Positions 1 to 13,100 of a stretch of DNA of 64,000 nucleotides are shown one piece after another. Position 1 is the first letter of the stretch. Every line of letters begins with the position of its first letter. Origin of the DNA: Hermatobates lingyangjiaoensis (lineage: Eukaryota; Arthropoda; Insecta; Hemiptera; Hermatobatidae). The stretch lies in the NCBI GenBank assembly GCA_026182355.1, contig JAPFBL010000235.1, forward strand, positions 984,001 to 1,048,000. The letters are read 5' to 3'. Both the position numbers and the translations under genes were made by a program. Below the pieces are notes generated by a model. It worked only from the letters and a program-made list of their open reading frames with translations, made no database searches and was not told the origin of the DNA.

Positions 1-185
1 AGGCACCTGAAAACATTAATTGGAAAAAAACAAAGCCATCAAATAATCGGAAAAAAATTACTTGAAGATAAATTAGCAAATTAAAAGTATTAAAGGAAAT
101 TGATAGGTGAAGAATGTTTGGCAACTGATGCAAGGCACCTGAAAACAATAATTAGGAAAAAACAAAGCCATCAAATAATCGGAGA
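1..185. repeat. Short direct repeat, two copies
   Basis: A roughly 50-base segment beginning GGCACCTGAAAAC and containing ACAAAGCCATCAAATAATCGG occurs at about 2-52 and again at about 134-183. The spacer is some 80 bases of AT-rich sequence. No coding or structural signal accompanies it. It is probably a local tandem duplication cut by the window edge. Confidence 0.6.
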
Positions 186-970
186 ACTGAAATATATTTA
201 TTTATTTTTGCATTCAACAGTACCTAAAGGGTAGAGAAAAATTAATGTTCTTGTTTGAAAACAACATAAGAAATGTATGACGGGTTTCAGATTAATAACA
301 GATAATGCTATTTCTGTTAAATTTAAAATTCAAAACATGTAATTATCCTTCAAACGATGATCCTTGAAAAACCTTCCTTTTGATTAATTAGTTGTGTAAT
401 TAATTCTGTTTCCTTTGTGTATGCCCTGATACGTTTAGGGATAGGTAAATAATAAAGTACAGTGAGTGGGTATACAATGAGGTTTCAAAACCTCTGCTTC
501 GTGGTCATATTGAATTACTCTCTATTTAAATGTAGTTTCTATATAACCTTGTCCTTTGATAATTTTCAACTTAGATAAACAGTTTTCAGTCTGTGTAAAT
601 TATTTTGTATTTGTCCACATCCTTTGCTGTTGTAAGATTTGTAAATATTGTATATGTATAGAGTAAATGTGCTAGCATTTATTCCATTATCTACTTGTCA
701 TATTACAGCATTATTTAGATAAATAAACTTCACATTTATCATCCTCAAGAATTCATGATCTTCATTAGTTTTAAATTTTTTAAATCATTACTTTTATACC
801 TTATAATTTAAAGTTCATTTTTTTAATGAGTCATGTATTAACCTTTTTTCACAACATCAGATAATATTCTAAAATACATAAAAGAACACGGAAAGTAAAA
901 TAAAATTATATTGCTTGTATTTATCTAACATTTACTTCAAATTTAATCTAGTTTCTCATGCAATTGTATA
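186..970. other. AT-rich DNA with nothing recognised
   Basis: No open frame of useful length, tRNA-like sequence or repeat was recognised. The sequence is rich in homopolymer A and T runs. Confidence 0.5.
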
Positions 971-973
971 TTT

Positions 974-1129
974 AGTATGATTTATATTAGAAATAGGTAA
1001 AACCGTCATACCTCGTAAGATGATCCTGGAGTTGGAGCGCTTTCGGACGTACAAACCTACTCAGTAGGTTTGTTGGGATCGAAGATGAACAACGTCCGAA
1101 AGTGCTCTATTTCTAATATAAATCATACT
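974..1129. repeat. Nested inverted repeat (fold-back)
   Basis: The outer arms are AGTATGATTTATATTAGAAA (from 974) and its complement ending at 1129. An inner pair is GAGCGCTTTCGGACGT (about 1037-1052) with ACGTCCGAAAGTGCTC (about 1092-1107). A small palindrome, AACCTACTCAGTAGGTT, lies near 1055-1071. The whole could fold as one interrupted hairpin. It may be a decayed fold-back element of the type common later in the window. Confidence 0.65.
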
Positions 1130-1130
1130 A

Positions 1131-3140
1131 ACCTCAGTGGTATTAACAATATGCTTGTATATTTAGTAGTTTTACAGATATTTTCTTAGCTCTTAACATT
1201 CGTGTACGGACACCAAACAAAAGTACACTTGTTCGGTAAGTGCAATGAGACTAATGTATGTAATTGTTTTTGGGAGTCAACATTTTTCTATTTCCTTATA
1301 ATGATATATTGGGATTATAAAATTGGCAAGTAGCAGGGTAGAAAGAGCAGAGGAAGTGCCTATTTTTATGCAAAAATTACATTTTTGTGAGTACGCTGCA
1401 GTCCACATAGTTTAAAGGATCAAAATCACAGTTTAGAAAAAAATAGGCCTTATAGTGTAAATCTGTCCCATTGTTTGGAAAGTAATATTTTATGTTGAAA
1501 ATGATCCCTTTTTTGGCGGAAATATGTTTTTGTTCTAAACTTATAACCATAGAGTCTTGAAATATTGGCATCATTGTGGATACCAGAAAAACAAAAAAAG
1601 AAAAAAAACCTCAGGTATCTAAAACAACTGAAAAAGGCATTTATTTTAATAAAATGCTAACATTTTGACTGAGAATCGAACCTGAGAGCTTGTGAAGAGA
1701 ATTAAATTCATACTGTTTGATATATTAGAATATTAACATACTATATTGCTATCAAATCAATATAATATCAAGAATATCATGAAATTATATCAAAAAATCC
1801 AACCTAGTTTTAGCAATTGTAAAAAAAAATCAATAGCTTTTAATAACTTCTAATCACAAATGTTATAGAGCTTAAAGAACTGAAAACTCCACTTGGATTA
1901 ATATTTAACGGCTATACTTCTAGGGTTTTTTTATATTGACTTAAAAACTATTTTTGGAATCGAGTCAAACAGAATTCTGGTTTGAAATTTAAACCAACAG
2001 TATTGAGAAACAGTTTTTACTAATAATATATGGTATGTTAGAAAAATAAAAAAATTAACAGTATATAAGCAATTGTCAAAGAAATATATATTTTTAATGG
2101 TCATCTTCAGAGTAAAGGTTGTTTAGCTGAAGTGTGATTGTTTCAATGATTATGGTATATTATTCTCATTCATGCAGTTTTTACTGTTTGTACTTGTTTA
2201 AGAACTCTATTGTTTTTAGGTAATATTGATAGTTGAAAAAGGTACACTTATATTTTTTATGACTAAACAGCTGTTTTTTGAGTGATATTTAACTTAAAAT
2301 TTTGTAGTATATATTGTCATACTACAAATTTACATGTGGATACAACTTTAGATGTCGAATATTTCACTAATGACAAAAATCATACATACAGTAATACGAA
2401 AAAGTTTTAGGTAATGCATAATTATAAGGGACAACGTACCTATTACTGGACGAAATAAGAGTATCAGATCCATGAACTTTAACTAAGTATAAACTAATTT
2501 CTTCATTTACAAAACTTTACCCCAATAATAAACAAGAAAATTAGTTCCTTTCAAGTAAACTGGATGCCATTTAACCATTTTTATGGTATGAATGAGTACA
2601 AAGATCAAACACTTCTAAATATAGACTATTATGTAGCTATACTAAGTTAATGCTTTGCAAAATTATTTATAATTATTATCATAGTTCTGCATATAATATT
2701 ATAATATCGCTTCATATTCAACATAACTTAATATTATTCTATTTTGCGTTGTGAATCATTAAGCTATCATACAAAATTTACAATGGAATTAATAATTTGC
2801 TTAGAATAATTTAATTTTAATTTAAATTAAAACAACGTGAAAGTTCCAACAACAGTTAAAATAACTCAATTGAAATACATTTAGATGGAAAATCCCCGAG
2901 TTTTATGTTTTATTTATTAGTTCAGAAGTGACAGAATAACGTTTTCAAAACTGTATGTATATTGATTTGGATTGAATGAAATCACTACAGTAATTGTTAT
3001 TTTATAAACAACAAAATTAGATAGTAATGATAATAAAGTAGAGAAATATAAAATAATATTCACATAAATATAAAATGCTGTTCACCCAATAATCCACTTT
3101 TAATGAGCTTTGTCAATTTAAAAGTAAAACCTTCCAATCT
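1131..3140. other. AT-rich DNA with nothing recognised
   Basis: About 2 kb with no recognisable gene, RNA or repeat family. Open frames here are short and low-complexity. Confidence 0.5.
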
Positions 3141-3141
3141 A

Positions 3142-3475
3142 GGGGCCAGGCTAGCTTAGTGGTTTCGTGCTCGTCTCTGAATTGATAGGACCGGGATTCG
3201 TTCCTCACCTGGCCCTCGATTTATTCACGTGGGAGGTGAATAAATCTGAGCGCGTCCTCCTTCGGAGAAGGACGTTAAACCGTCGGTCCCGAGCCTGTAC
3301 AATGTCAGGTACTCGTTAAAGATCCGTACTCTAAATACATTTGAGTTAGGCAAAATTTAGGACTCCCACTGTAGAATCAATCTTCACTGTGTGGTATCAC
3401 AAAGGGCCAATGCTCGGCTTACGTGTGTTCCCTTGTGGGACTGCCACTGCAACCTAACCTAACCTAACCTAACCT
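3142..3475 (+). mobile_element. tRNA-derived SINE, full length, (AACCT)n tail
   Basis: The head is tRNA-like. It has an A-box-like TAGCTTAGTGG near 3153 and a B-box-like GGGATTCGTTCC near 3194, the internal RNA polymerase III promoter layout. A roughly 250-base body follows, and the copy ends in five AACCT units at 3451-3475. Closely related copies at 3,893 and 35,056 share the body, including GTGGTATCACAAAGGGCCAA. SINEs have no coding capacity and move using a partner LINE. The partner is not identifiable here. The tail unit equals the arthropod telomere repeat in reverse complement. Confidence 0.85.
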
Positions 3476-3892
3476 TCCAATTTGAATCCCATCTTTAAAT
3501 CTTTTAAAATATTTGTTGTATTATAAACACCATTTCTTCTTTTCCTCTTTTTGAACCATAAAGTTCACTTTATTTGTCTTAATCCTTCCCGTGGTTTCTC
3601 CAACAGTATTTACCTAATTGAGATGCACCTAATGTGATAGTGTTCATATCTGTTGTCTTCTACTAACTGAATCTTTGTGGGAGTTGTCACAAGGGTTGGC
3701 TTCTGTCTGTAGCCGCAGAATCACTCTTAAATTGACCAAACAACCATTCAGGAAATGAGTTTTAATTTCACATGATGCACATTTTAACCTTTGGTCTGGT
3801 ACAATTAGAACTTCTGATAGTCAAATTTTACACATATTTGTAAAAAAATTTAAAACTCTAAGGCAATGCAATCAGTTCTTATGTGGTATTTA

Positions 3893-4215
3893 GGGGATCA
3901 GGCTGGCTCAGTGGTTACGTGCTCGCTTCTGAACTGATACGACCGGGGTTCGATCCCCACCTGGCCCTTGATTTATTCACGTGGGAGGTGAATAAATCTG
4001 AGCACGTCGTCTCTCGGAGAAGGACGTTCAACCGTCGGTCCCAAGCCTGTACGATGTCAAGTAACTCGTTAAAGATCGCTACTCTAAATACACTTGAGTT
4101 AGGCAAAATTTAGGACTCCCACTGTAGAATCAATCTTTATTGTGTGGTATCACAAAGGGCCAATCTCGGCGTAAGTCTGTTCCCTTGTGGAACTGCCACT
4201 GCAATCTAACCTAAG
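3893..4215 (+). mobile_element. tRNA-derived SINE, second copy
   Basis: This is the same family and orientation as the copy starting at 3,142, with a clearer B box (GGGTTCGATCCCC near 3945). The body is collinear and the tail has decayed to GCAATCTAACCTAAG. The open frames it contains are by-products of the SINE and not genes. Confidence 0.85.
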
Positions 4216-4262
4216 CTATGTGATATTTACACATTGTACACTAAAGAAGTTAATGAAGTAGT

Positions 4263-4407
4263 CTCCACATATAGGAGTTTAATAATATAAACAACGCGTC
4301 TCGAACGCGTTCGTTTGAAGAAACAACGCGTCGCAAACGCGTTCGTCTTCAGACGTTGACGCAACGCGATTTTGATATTATTAAACTTCTATAAGTGGAG
4401 ACTATTT
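4263..4407. repeat. Fold-back element with GAACGCG hairpin core
   Basis: Terminal arms AGTCTCCACATATAGGAGTT and a near-complement ending TATAAGTGGAGACT flank two divergent copies of a GAACGCGTTC-type hairpin. On the minus strand the inner part reads CTGAAGA, then C, then GAACGCG. This matches the CUGANGA plus hairpin layout seen in the PLE tips, but the following GAAA is altered (GAGA in the left arm). It is best read as a decayed PLE-tip-like fold-back. Confidence 0.6.
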
Positions 4408-4736
4408 TATTATCATTCTTGCCCTAAAAACTTTAAACATTTAAGTCTTTAATTTAAATTTTTAAATAATTTACTGATCAATTTTTAAGTGAGTTTATTA
4501 TTTATACATTGGGTATTACTGATCAACATTTATACATTGGGTTTTTAATTGACATTATCATTATTATATTTATTAATATTATTACAAGATATTGTTATTA
4601 TTCACTATTATAACGATTTTTTTCATTCTATTATGCTATATTTTGACTTCATATCATTCCTTCACTTTTTATCTTACACTTTTTTCCATTCCTCCTCCAT
4701 AATTAATTCACAATTTTTATCTCTTGACGAATGTCA
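4408..4736. other. T-rich DNA with nothing recognised
   Basis: Pyrimidine-rich, low-complexity stretch. An open frame through it is compositionally driven and continues into a repeat, so it is not a gene. Confidence 0.5.
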
Positions 4737-5062
4737 AAATATTGCGACTAAAGCTGTCTCTAAGAAGGTGCGGGGTCCGAGGCACTCAACCACTATGGGG
4801 CCTCCTCTACCCACAAATTATTATATGTATAAAAAATGTTTATATTGGTTATATTATTCAGATATTAGAAATATAAATAAACGTTGCGGCAGCTGTTAAT
4901 CTAGCATGCAGCTGGGATGACAGATTAACCAGTAAACAGGCCATTTGTGTGAGGTAACTTAGAGAGTCCCGCGGGGCCCCCACAAGAGCTGAACTGGAGC
5001 AGGTTCCTCGGGTCTCCCTAGCCAAGCCCGGACCTGGATGTGAGTTATTTCTCTGTGTTTAC
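4737..5062 (+). repeat. Dispersed repeat, family shared with 34.4 kb
   Basis: The segment is GC-richer than its surroundings and shares a diverged block with 34,550-34,700: AGATTAACCAG-AAACAG, then a GAGGT-AC stretch, then a GTGGGG/GCGGGG-CCC stretch and CTAGC-AAG. It has no protein-coding coherence. It is probably a degraded SINE or the 3' end of a longer element. The class is not determined. Confidence 0.5.
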
Positions 5063-5309
5063 CGCTAAAAAAATTATTATAATAATTTTCATATATATAT
5101 ATACAAGCAGTTAAATAAAACGATTCCATCAACTAAATAAACTAAATTCACAGAAATAACAATAATAGAGATTACAACAACTCCCTACAATATTTTGACT
5201 CTCTCTCGTCATCTTGTAGAAAGATGTAAGGATCTCTGAAGACATACCTGATAATGAGCCAGTTAAAATATAGTAGTGAGTTCTTTTCTCTTTTTTATGC
5301 GTGTTTCTT

Positions 5310-5318
5310 GTGTGAATT

Positions 5319-5359
<41 letters not shown>

Positions 5360-5773
5360 TTTTTCGTTGGAAATACGATCCAAAACGGACAAATATAGTT
5401 CAATATAGAAACAGAAACATAGAGAAATCAAAAGAACACACTTACAGTCTCTAATTTTTGGTTTGAACCGTCTTCAGGAGAGATAAGAGAGGGAAACCAA
5501 GCGCACTGGTACAGAGACGGTTGGACACCAATAATGTTGGTCTTAAGAACAATTTTTAAGATCTTAAATTGATTCTTGTCTACCTTATTCTCTGTGACAT
5601 TGTTGGTCTCCAACTGTCTCTGTACCAGTGCGCTTGGTTTCACTATCTTATCTCTCCTGAAGACGGTTAAACCAAAAATTAGAGATTGTAAGTGTGTGTT
5701 TTTAATTTCTCTATGTTTCTTTATGTACACTGAACTGTATTTGTCCATTTAGGATCGTATTTTCATCGAAAAA

Positions 5774-5824
<51 letters not shown>

Positions 5825-5825
5825 C
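5310..5825. mobile_element. Family C fold-back between (TA)n tracts
   Basis: Two inverted arms, about 5352-5535 and 5600-5780, lie between (TA)n tracts at about 5318-5350 and 5778-5820. Each arm carries CTGAAGA, C, then GGTT paired with AACC, then AAAA where a hammerhead has GAAA. The flanks TCTC and GAGA are complementary around this core. The same arm sequence recurs at 16,050-16,300 and, diverged, at 36,918-37,250. It is interpreted as an inverted pair of PLE-type tips with a mutated hammerhead-like core. Confidence 0.7.
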
Positions 5826-6990
5826 CTACAAGACGAGGTCTTCAATATTTTCATTTACTGTTATAGGAAATAATTGGATATAGGTTAACGTAATTTTTCA
5901 TTCTGTCATTGCTGTGTACTGAAATAGTATTATAACATTATATTTAAAAATTTAATATGATTTTAATATCTTTAAATAAAGTTTATTTCGGAAACTAAAA
6001 AGATTGCAAATAAAATAAAATTTAGAAAGTTAAATATTTGTAGAAAGGTTTCCGTTAGGGTAAATTGGTTTTTTAGAAAGAGTAAAAGTAGCGTGAATGT
6101 TTAGACAGGACTAAATGGTAATAAGTAGAATATATGAAAACCATTTGCTAATCTCATCATAGCATAGCTAATCTCATTAATATTGATTTTGTTTCCTAGA
6201 ATTTAGAAGATTTAGATTTATTCAAATAAGACAAATGCAATAAATTACTAACGTTTGAAACTTTCATCACCTGGAATTTACTTTAAACAATTAAAACAAA
6301 TATTCTATAAGAAACAATATTTGTGAGTAAAAAGTATGATCAATTTTCTTTTTAATACAATAATATAAATTCTTTTTTTAAATTTTAATTTTTTTGAAAA
6401 CATGTTAACTATACTTGAAACAGTGTAGAACATCCACAATATTAGGGCAGATTTGGCTTGTAAATATTAGTATAAACATTTTTGATAGCTTGGATAGAAG
6501 AATCTGCCCGATTCTCTGGACCAGAGTTGCAGGTTGTTGTTTCACGTAAACTTATTTGTAATGCCAAAAAGTTTATATGCAAATAAAAATAAATTTTTAG
6601 GATAAAAGTATTTTGGCCAGATATTCAGAACACAATTTATCTAATTCACACTATATAATTATCTGTAGTAAACCTGTTTTTCTTAAACTAAATAAAGCTA
6701 ATAAAAAAAGGATTTCTTGTATTATTGGTGATATTTCAATTTGTTTAGCTACTATAATTTTTCCTTTAGAACGAGGGTTTAGATTTTCAAACCATATTCT
6801 TAAACAATTTAGTTCACATTTTAGAATGTACAATATATATTTTTCGCTTAAATATATTAAAAATGTATATTTTATGGCCGGATTAAAAAAAAATTGTACA
6901 ATAAACATTGTTAAATAAATTTGACTGCTTTATGAATCCTGAGTCATTCATACATTTCACAGGCTACTATTTTTGTATTCATAACTAAAA
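5826..6990. other. AT-rich DNA with nothing recognised
   Basis: No gene, RNA or repeat recognised. Open frames near 6.6-6.9 kb occur on both strands over the same bases and lack any family signature. Confidence 0.5.
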
Positions 6991-6998
6991 TTGAGGAA

Positions 6999-7170
6999 AG
7001 TGTTATGTCTCCAAACAAAAATGTTTATCATAAAAAACTAACACCGCGTTTCAAACGCTTGATGTAACCTGAAGAAGAAATCAAATGTTCGAAACGCATT
7101 GTTAGTTTTTTATAATAAACGCGTTCTTATTTTTTTTTAAAGTACACTGTTTTGGGTAGAGACATAATAC
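6999..7170. repeat. Inverted repeat with hammerhead-like core
   Basis: Arms near 7000-7055 and 7098-7170 share inverted GTTATGTCTC and AAAAAACTAACA-type sequence. On the plus strand from 7069 it reads CTGAAGA, A, GAA, a loop, TTC, then GAAAC. The flank GTAAC before CTGAAGA can pair with GTTA downstream. This matches the hammerhead-like layout of the PLE tips, though the helix III end (GCATT) is not canonical. Confidence 0.6.
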
Positions 7171-8399
7171 TTTCCCAAATATGAGTAAATACAATAGTAC
7201 AACAGATTGTACAATTAATGAATTCACTAATTGAATTCACTATTGAAGACAATAGTGCAGAAAGGACAATTATTGCATGTCTTCAATGTGCAAGAATTCT
7301 ATGGCATCAGAGAATTCTATAATTAATAAGAATATTGAAAATTAAATCCACTTTTGGATTATATGCTAAATAGGTTAAATTATTTAGCTCCGAGACGGAA
7401 ACTATATCCTTGGAGTTGGTTTATATTTTGTTTCAAGGTTTGATATATAAGAAAAAACTCTCTCGATTCACAATACATTTGGAACCTAGAGTCTTGTATA
7501 TATATTTATCTAAGTTCAAATACGAAGGTAAGTAGCTTACATTTGCAAAGTAAATAATCATACTAATTATTTTTAATTTTTCATTACTTGTACCATTTTG
7601 TACAAGTAAATATGGGTAAGAATGAAGGAAATTTATCTAAATCATGGTGCCTACATGATTTCTGTTCTGAAACCATTTATGCGCCATGGCTTTCTTTTCT
7701 TACTTACTTAGTGGCTTACTTTCATGTAAAGCAGTGTACATGAAATGCAATCCTAAATCAAGAACAACCAAAAAAATGATATTATCGTGCAATTATGTTA
7801 TAATTTTTATAACCATACAAGAATTATTATTAATCTATTTTATCTTAATTTTTCAATTGTATTTTTCATGAATCAAATAATTAACAAGTATTTTTAAAAC
7901 TGTATACTCCTTTTAAAACTATTCATACATTCAGTTCTTAGTACATTTAGTTGAACAAAGACAATTTTCTTTAACAAATAAAAACTTCAAATAATGTCTT
8001 CAAGACACAGTTTCTTAATAAAAAAATTGATTGTTTGTTCCAATAAATGAACTAATTAGTGATTTGTCATATTTCAGAGTACAGTACTATTTCACAGGTA
8101 GCACATATTGTCAAATACTATATCATACAAATTATTATACTTAATGAAATATCATGAAGTTATTTATTCATTTTTGATAGATGAAGTGCTATTGAATAAT
8201 CTGTTAATTAAAAAAATATTTAATAATTCAAGTGATTTATTTTCAGTATTATCCACAAGTCAGTCATTGATAAAACTCTGAATAACAGACTATATATGGA
8301 ATCAAATGCAGCTAGTATCGAAAGGAAATATAAAATCAAAGTAACCAAACAATAAATTGTATATTTCTACATTTAAAGTTTGTAAAAAAAATATATTAG
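7171..8399. other. AT-rich DNA with nothing recognised
   Basis: About 1.2 kb of AT-rich sequence with no recognisable feature. Confidence 0.5.
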
Positions 8400-10640
8400 T
8401 AATGACTATTATTGTCAAATAGTTTTAAGTAGCTCTTTATGGGTTTATGTGTATTAGTGATGCCATAATCCTTATTGTAAGTGGATTATACTTCATCATA
8501 TATGTGATAACAAAGATTACATAGGTCTGATTACTAATATTGTTTTATGATTAACGAATAGCTCTTTATGGGTTTATATCTATTAGTGATATCATAACGC
8601 TTAATATAAATATATTATACTTCATAGTGGAAGTTATTACAAAGATTACATAGGTCTGATTACAAATTATCTTATGACTAACAAATAACTCTTTATGGGT
8701 TAGTGATTTCCCATAAACTATATATATTAGTGATTTCAAACCCTTATTAAATATACTAGACTTCATTGTGTAAGTAATTACAAAGATTACAAAGGCTTGA
8801 TTACTAATAAATTTTTATGATTAAAGAATAGCTCCTTATGGGTTTATATGTATTAGCGATGCCATAACCCTTACTGTAATTATATTATACTTCAGAATGT
8901 AGAAATTATTACAAAGATTACATAGGTCTGATTACTAATATTGTTTTTATGAATAACGAATAGCTCTTTATAGGTATTTATCTATTAGGGATGTCATAAC
9001 GCTTAATGTAAATATATTATACTTCATAGTGGAAGTTATTACAAAGATTACATAGGCTTGATTACTAATAAATTTTTATGATTAACGAATAGCTCCTTAT
9101 GGGTTTATATGTATTAGTGATGCCATAGCACTTACTGTAAATATATTCTACAGTAAGAATACAGTAAGTATACTTCAGAATGTGGACATTATTACAAAGA
9201 TTACATAGACTTGATTACTAATAAATTTTTATGATTAACGAATAGCTCATTATGGGTTTATATGTATTAGTGATGCCATAACACTTACTGTAAATATATT
9301 CTACAGTAAGTATACAGTAAGTATACTTCAGAATGTGGACATTATTACAAAGATTATAGGCTTGATTACTAATAAATTTTTATGATTAACGAATAGCTCC
9401 TTATGGGTTTATATGTATTAGTGATGCCATAACACTTACTGTAAATATATTCTACAGTAAGTATACAGTAAGTATACTTCAGAATGTGGACATTATTACA
9501 ATGATTACATAGGCTTGATTACTAATAAATTTTTATGATTAACGAATAGCTCCTTATGGGTTTATATGTATTAGGGATGCCATAACACTTACTGTAAATA
9601 TATTTTACAGTAAGTATACTTCAGAATGTGGACATTATTACAAAGATTACATAGACTTGATTACTAATAAATTTATATGATTAACGAATAGCTCCTTATG
9701 GGTTTATATGTATTAGTGATGCCATAACACTTACTGTAAATATATTCTACAGTAAGTATACAGTAAGTATACTTCAGAATGTGGACATTATTACAAAGAT
9801 TACATAGGCTTGATTACTAATAAATTTTTATGATTAACGAATAGCTCCTTATGGGTTTATATGTATTAGTGATGCCATAGCACTTACTGTAAATATATTC
9901 TACAGTAAGTATACAGTAAGTATACTTCAGAATGTGGACATTATTACAAAGATTACATAGGCTTGATTACTAATAAAGTTTTATGATTAACGAATAGCTC
10001 CTTATGGGTTTATATGTATTAGGGATGCCATAACACTTACTGTAAATATATTTTACACTAAGTATACTTCAGAATGTGGACATTATTACAAAGATTACAT
10101 AGACTTGATTACTAATAAAGTTTTATGATTAACGAATAGCTCCTTATGTATTAGTGATGTCATAACCCATGTTATATATTATAATATATTTACAGATATT
10201 ATACTTCAGAATGTGGAAATTATTACAAAGATTAAATTGGCTTGATTATTAATAATATTCTTATGATTAACGAATAGATCTTTACTGGTTTTATATATTA
10301 GTGATGTCAAAACCATATTAAATATACTTGACTTCATCGTGTAAGTAATTACATAGATTACATAAGTCTGTTTACTAGTATTGTTTTCACAATTAACGAA
10401 CAGCTCTTTGTCGTAATTGTTAACACTTACTGTATGTATATTACACTTCGTCGTCTAAGTAATAACAATGATTACATAGGATTGATTACTAATAAAGGTT
10501 TTATGAATAAGGAATAGCACTTTAAGGATTTATATATATTAGTGATGCTATAACCTTTACTGTGAATATGTTATATTTCATGATATTAAAGTGTTCTTGA
10601 TTACTAATATTGTTTTTACGATTAATAAAGATATCAAAAA
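8400..10640 (+). repeat. Satellite array, about 17 units of 128-153 bp
   Basis: Head-to-tail units contain ATTAACGAATAGCTC, TTATGGGTTTATATGTATTA and GATTACATAGGCTTGATTAC. Unit starts measured at CGAATAGCTC fall near 8555, 8958, 9086, 9239, 9390, 9543, 9685, 9838, 9991 and 10133. Spacing is 128-144 in the outer, diverged units and 151-153 in the homogeneous middle, with 142 where one internal repeat is missing. The longer units arose by an internal duplication of CAGTAAGTATA. No coding potential. Confidence 0.93.
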
Positions 10641-12060
10641 AGTAAATATAAGTAAGAAGGAAGAAAATTTATCAAAATCTAAATTGATTAAAATGTTTTA
10701 TAATCATATCTAATATAAATATGTTTATTTTTATTATTTTGTTTATATTAAGGATAATCAACGAATATTAGCTTCTTTTAAAAAGAGATTTAATTAAAAA
10801 AGCATCAAGGAGACTTTTTTTTAATTTATCAATGCGCAAAGTTCATTATATTTTATTCGTTGAACTATTTTTTCTATTTAGCTGAATCTTTATTAAAATG
10901 TTTTGCACTCAGCTTAGTAAAAAGTGTAAAATTTGATTCTGTCCAACGATTAATGTATCTTTCCCTTTATAGAAGTTTCTAAATAAATAAGTAGCAGTTT
11001 TATGATAACTCTTTTGTAAAATTGATTAGTTTCTTTAAATTAAATACCAGGACTTTTCCTATAAAATTATGTTTTGATGCATTAGAAGTTTAATAGCTTA
11101 TGCTTTCATCTTTTCTGAATGTTTAATATTTACAATTTATTTTTTCAGCAGTTCTATTTCAGTTTTTAAGTAAAAACTTTTTTTATTAAATGACAACAGA
11201 ATTGTTGAAATAAATCATTGCATTAAATGTTTTTTTTCTTTTCAACATCAGGTGTTTTTATCTATTTATATAAAAACAGTAATGAAGGTACACTTTGTAG
11301 AAGATTAGAGTACCATTTCCAAGATGATATGAGTACGCACAATCTTGGTTTTAGATATATACCTCAGCTTTATTTTTAGTTTCTTTCGTTTCCTGCATAT
11401 ACAATTTTTGCCAGAGTAAAAGTTATCCCATGTTCAACTGACACCTCAAGGTACCAGAACGTAGTTTGTATTGAAATCAACATGGCCGCCTTTTGAAGTA
11501 AGAACCGTCTTGTTAATGTATAGTGAAGGAAAAATTGTTATAATGAATGGCTGAAGTATTATATTTTTTTTTAAAAAAATATTATTAATATTTAAAATTC
11601 ACTGTACAAGTTTAATAACAACTATATCCATACCGGTAATTATAATAAAAAAATACAAGAATAAGTTAAATGATTACCTACGTTATTTAGCATGCCTCAT
11701 GTAAAATAACATGCTTATTTAATTACTAAAGCAATCTCTAAAATTATATTGTTAATTGAGATTAACTTAAAAAATATTTTTGGAGCATGATTAAGCAGAA
11801 GATAATCAATTATGTATCATTCAAATGATGGTCAAGGAATCAAAAATAATTGGTTCTATGGGCAAATAAATGCAATGGTTGAAACAATGGTAGCGATATG
11901 TGTTTTTATTGCTAAGCAATTTAATATTTAATGCTACTGGATAGTTAAAATCCATAATGAGGTTTGAATAAATATTGTTAATCGTAGTTATAATTCATTT
12001 TACTATTCTTTGTAGGATGGATTCAACATTATTTTAGAGGCATTCAAATGATTGGATTCG
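10641..12060. other. AT-rich DNA with nothing recognised
   Basis: No gene, RNA or repeat recognised in this 1.4-kb stretch. Confidence 0.5.
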
Positions 12061-12470
12061 TCAACTAATTGTCTATGAGATGCAGTTTGTTTGAAGCCAT
12101 TCATTATGTGCTATGCTATCTACTTGGAGTGATGTTGTGTTATGTTTTTGTGTGATGTGTTTTGTTACCCCATGTGGTGAAGAAGGCAGGGATGTGCGGA
12201 ACACTGGTGTTACTCGCAAAACCCCCCTCCAACTGCCCTTCTCCCACTTCTGCACTGAGTCAAATCGATAAAGAACCTGGGAAGCCCTTCCCCAAAGCTC
12301 TGTACATCCCGCCAGCAACATCTCACGCAACCGCAACCATCCTATCCTACAGCAACAGTAATCCAATCATCACCTGCCAAATCACCAGGTCCCGATTTAA
12401 TTTAAATCATATAAACCCCATTGGGATTCCTAGGAACCTTCTTCATCTGCGGAAATAACTTATCCCTAGT
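12061..12470. other. GC-richer island of unknown origin
   Basis: The composition differs sharply from the flanks, with C-rich runs such as CCCCCCTCCAACTGCCC and CATCCCGCCAGCAACATC. Both strands stay open for about 97 codons, which is typical of GC-richer sequence in AT-rich DNA. Neither translation resembles a family I know. It could be a fragment of a mobile element or a non-coding exon. I cannot decide. Confidence 0.4.
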
Positions 12471-13100
12471 GATTGAGGTCAAAGTATACTATACCCGAAT
12501 ACGCTCTCAAAATCAACAACTATTCAATTTATCCCCATACTAATGAATATAAGTAACAGAACACTTCACCAAAAATAGTTGCTACAACAAGTATAAATAT
12601 GCTACTCAATAGACTATGTAATTATCTACATTTAATATAGTGATAAATGAAAGAGTACAAACATAATAGGCCTTCAAAATTTAGAAAACCTCTTGGTTCA
12701 ATCTATCAAATAATCTGTTGTTTATGATCGTCATATGGACAGCTTTTCAATATGATGTTAACCTTATAAAGATCATAATCAGTCATCTGATTTAAACTTA
12801 ATGGAAAACAGAATGAAAGAGAGTATATTACCAATCTATATTGTACATGGCCAAAAAAAAACAAAAAAAAAATCAAAATGGTCCAGGAGAACAAAATATT
12901 AAATTACAGAGAAACAAATAGTACAGATACAACTCAATTTTATATTTTGATTCTTTTGTTGCCATTTGCAATAAGTGACCTGCACGGTTATCAAGTTAAA
13001 GCTTTTAGATATACGGACTGAAAATCATCGGTCTGTACTCTGAAACTCTGCAGTTGACAGTACTCCCCTCACCGTACTACTACCTACTTTGATATAGTAT
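12471..13100. other. AT-rich DNA with nothing recognised
   Basis: No feature recognised. Confidence 0.45.

Noticed and set aside
3893..4113. tRNA gene or small protein in the SINE
   Set aside because: The A and B boxes belong to a tRNA-derived SINE head. No cloverleaf with a complete acceptor stem and anticodon arm was apparent, and the same sequence recurs as SINE copies.
4549..4899. A 116-codon open frame
   Set aside because: The first half is low-complexity pyrimidine-rich sequence and the second half is a dispersed repeat also present at 34.4 kb.
6613..6918. Overlapping open frames on both strands
   Set aside because: Composition equals the surroundings, there is no recognisable domain, and neither strand is favoured.
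8400..10640. CRISPR-like regular repeats
   Set aside because: Units of 128-153 bp are contiguous with no unique spacers. This is a eukaryotic satellite.
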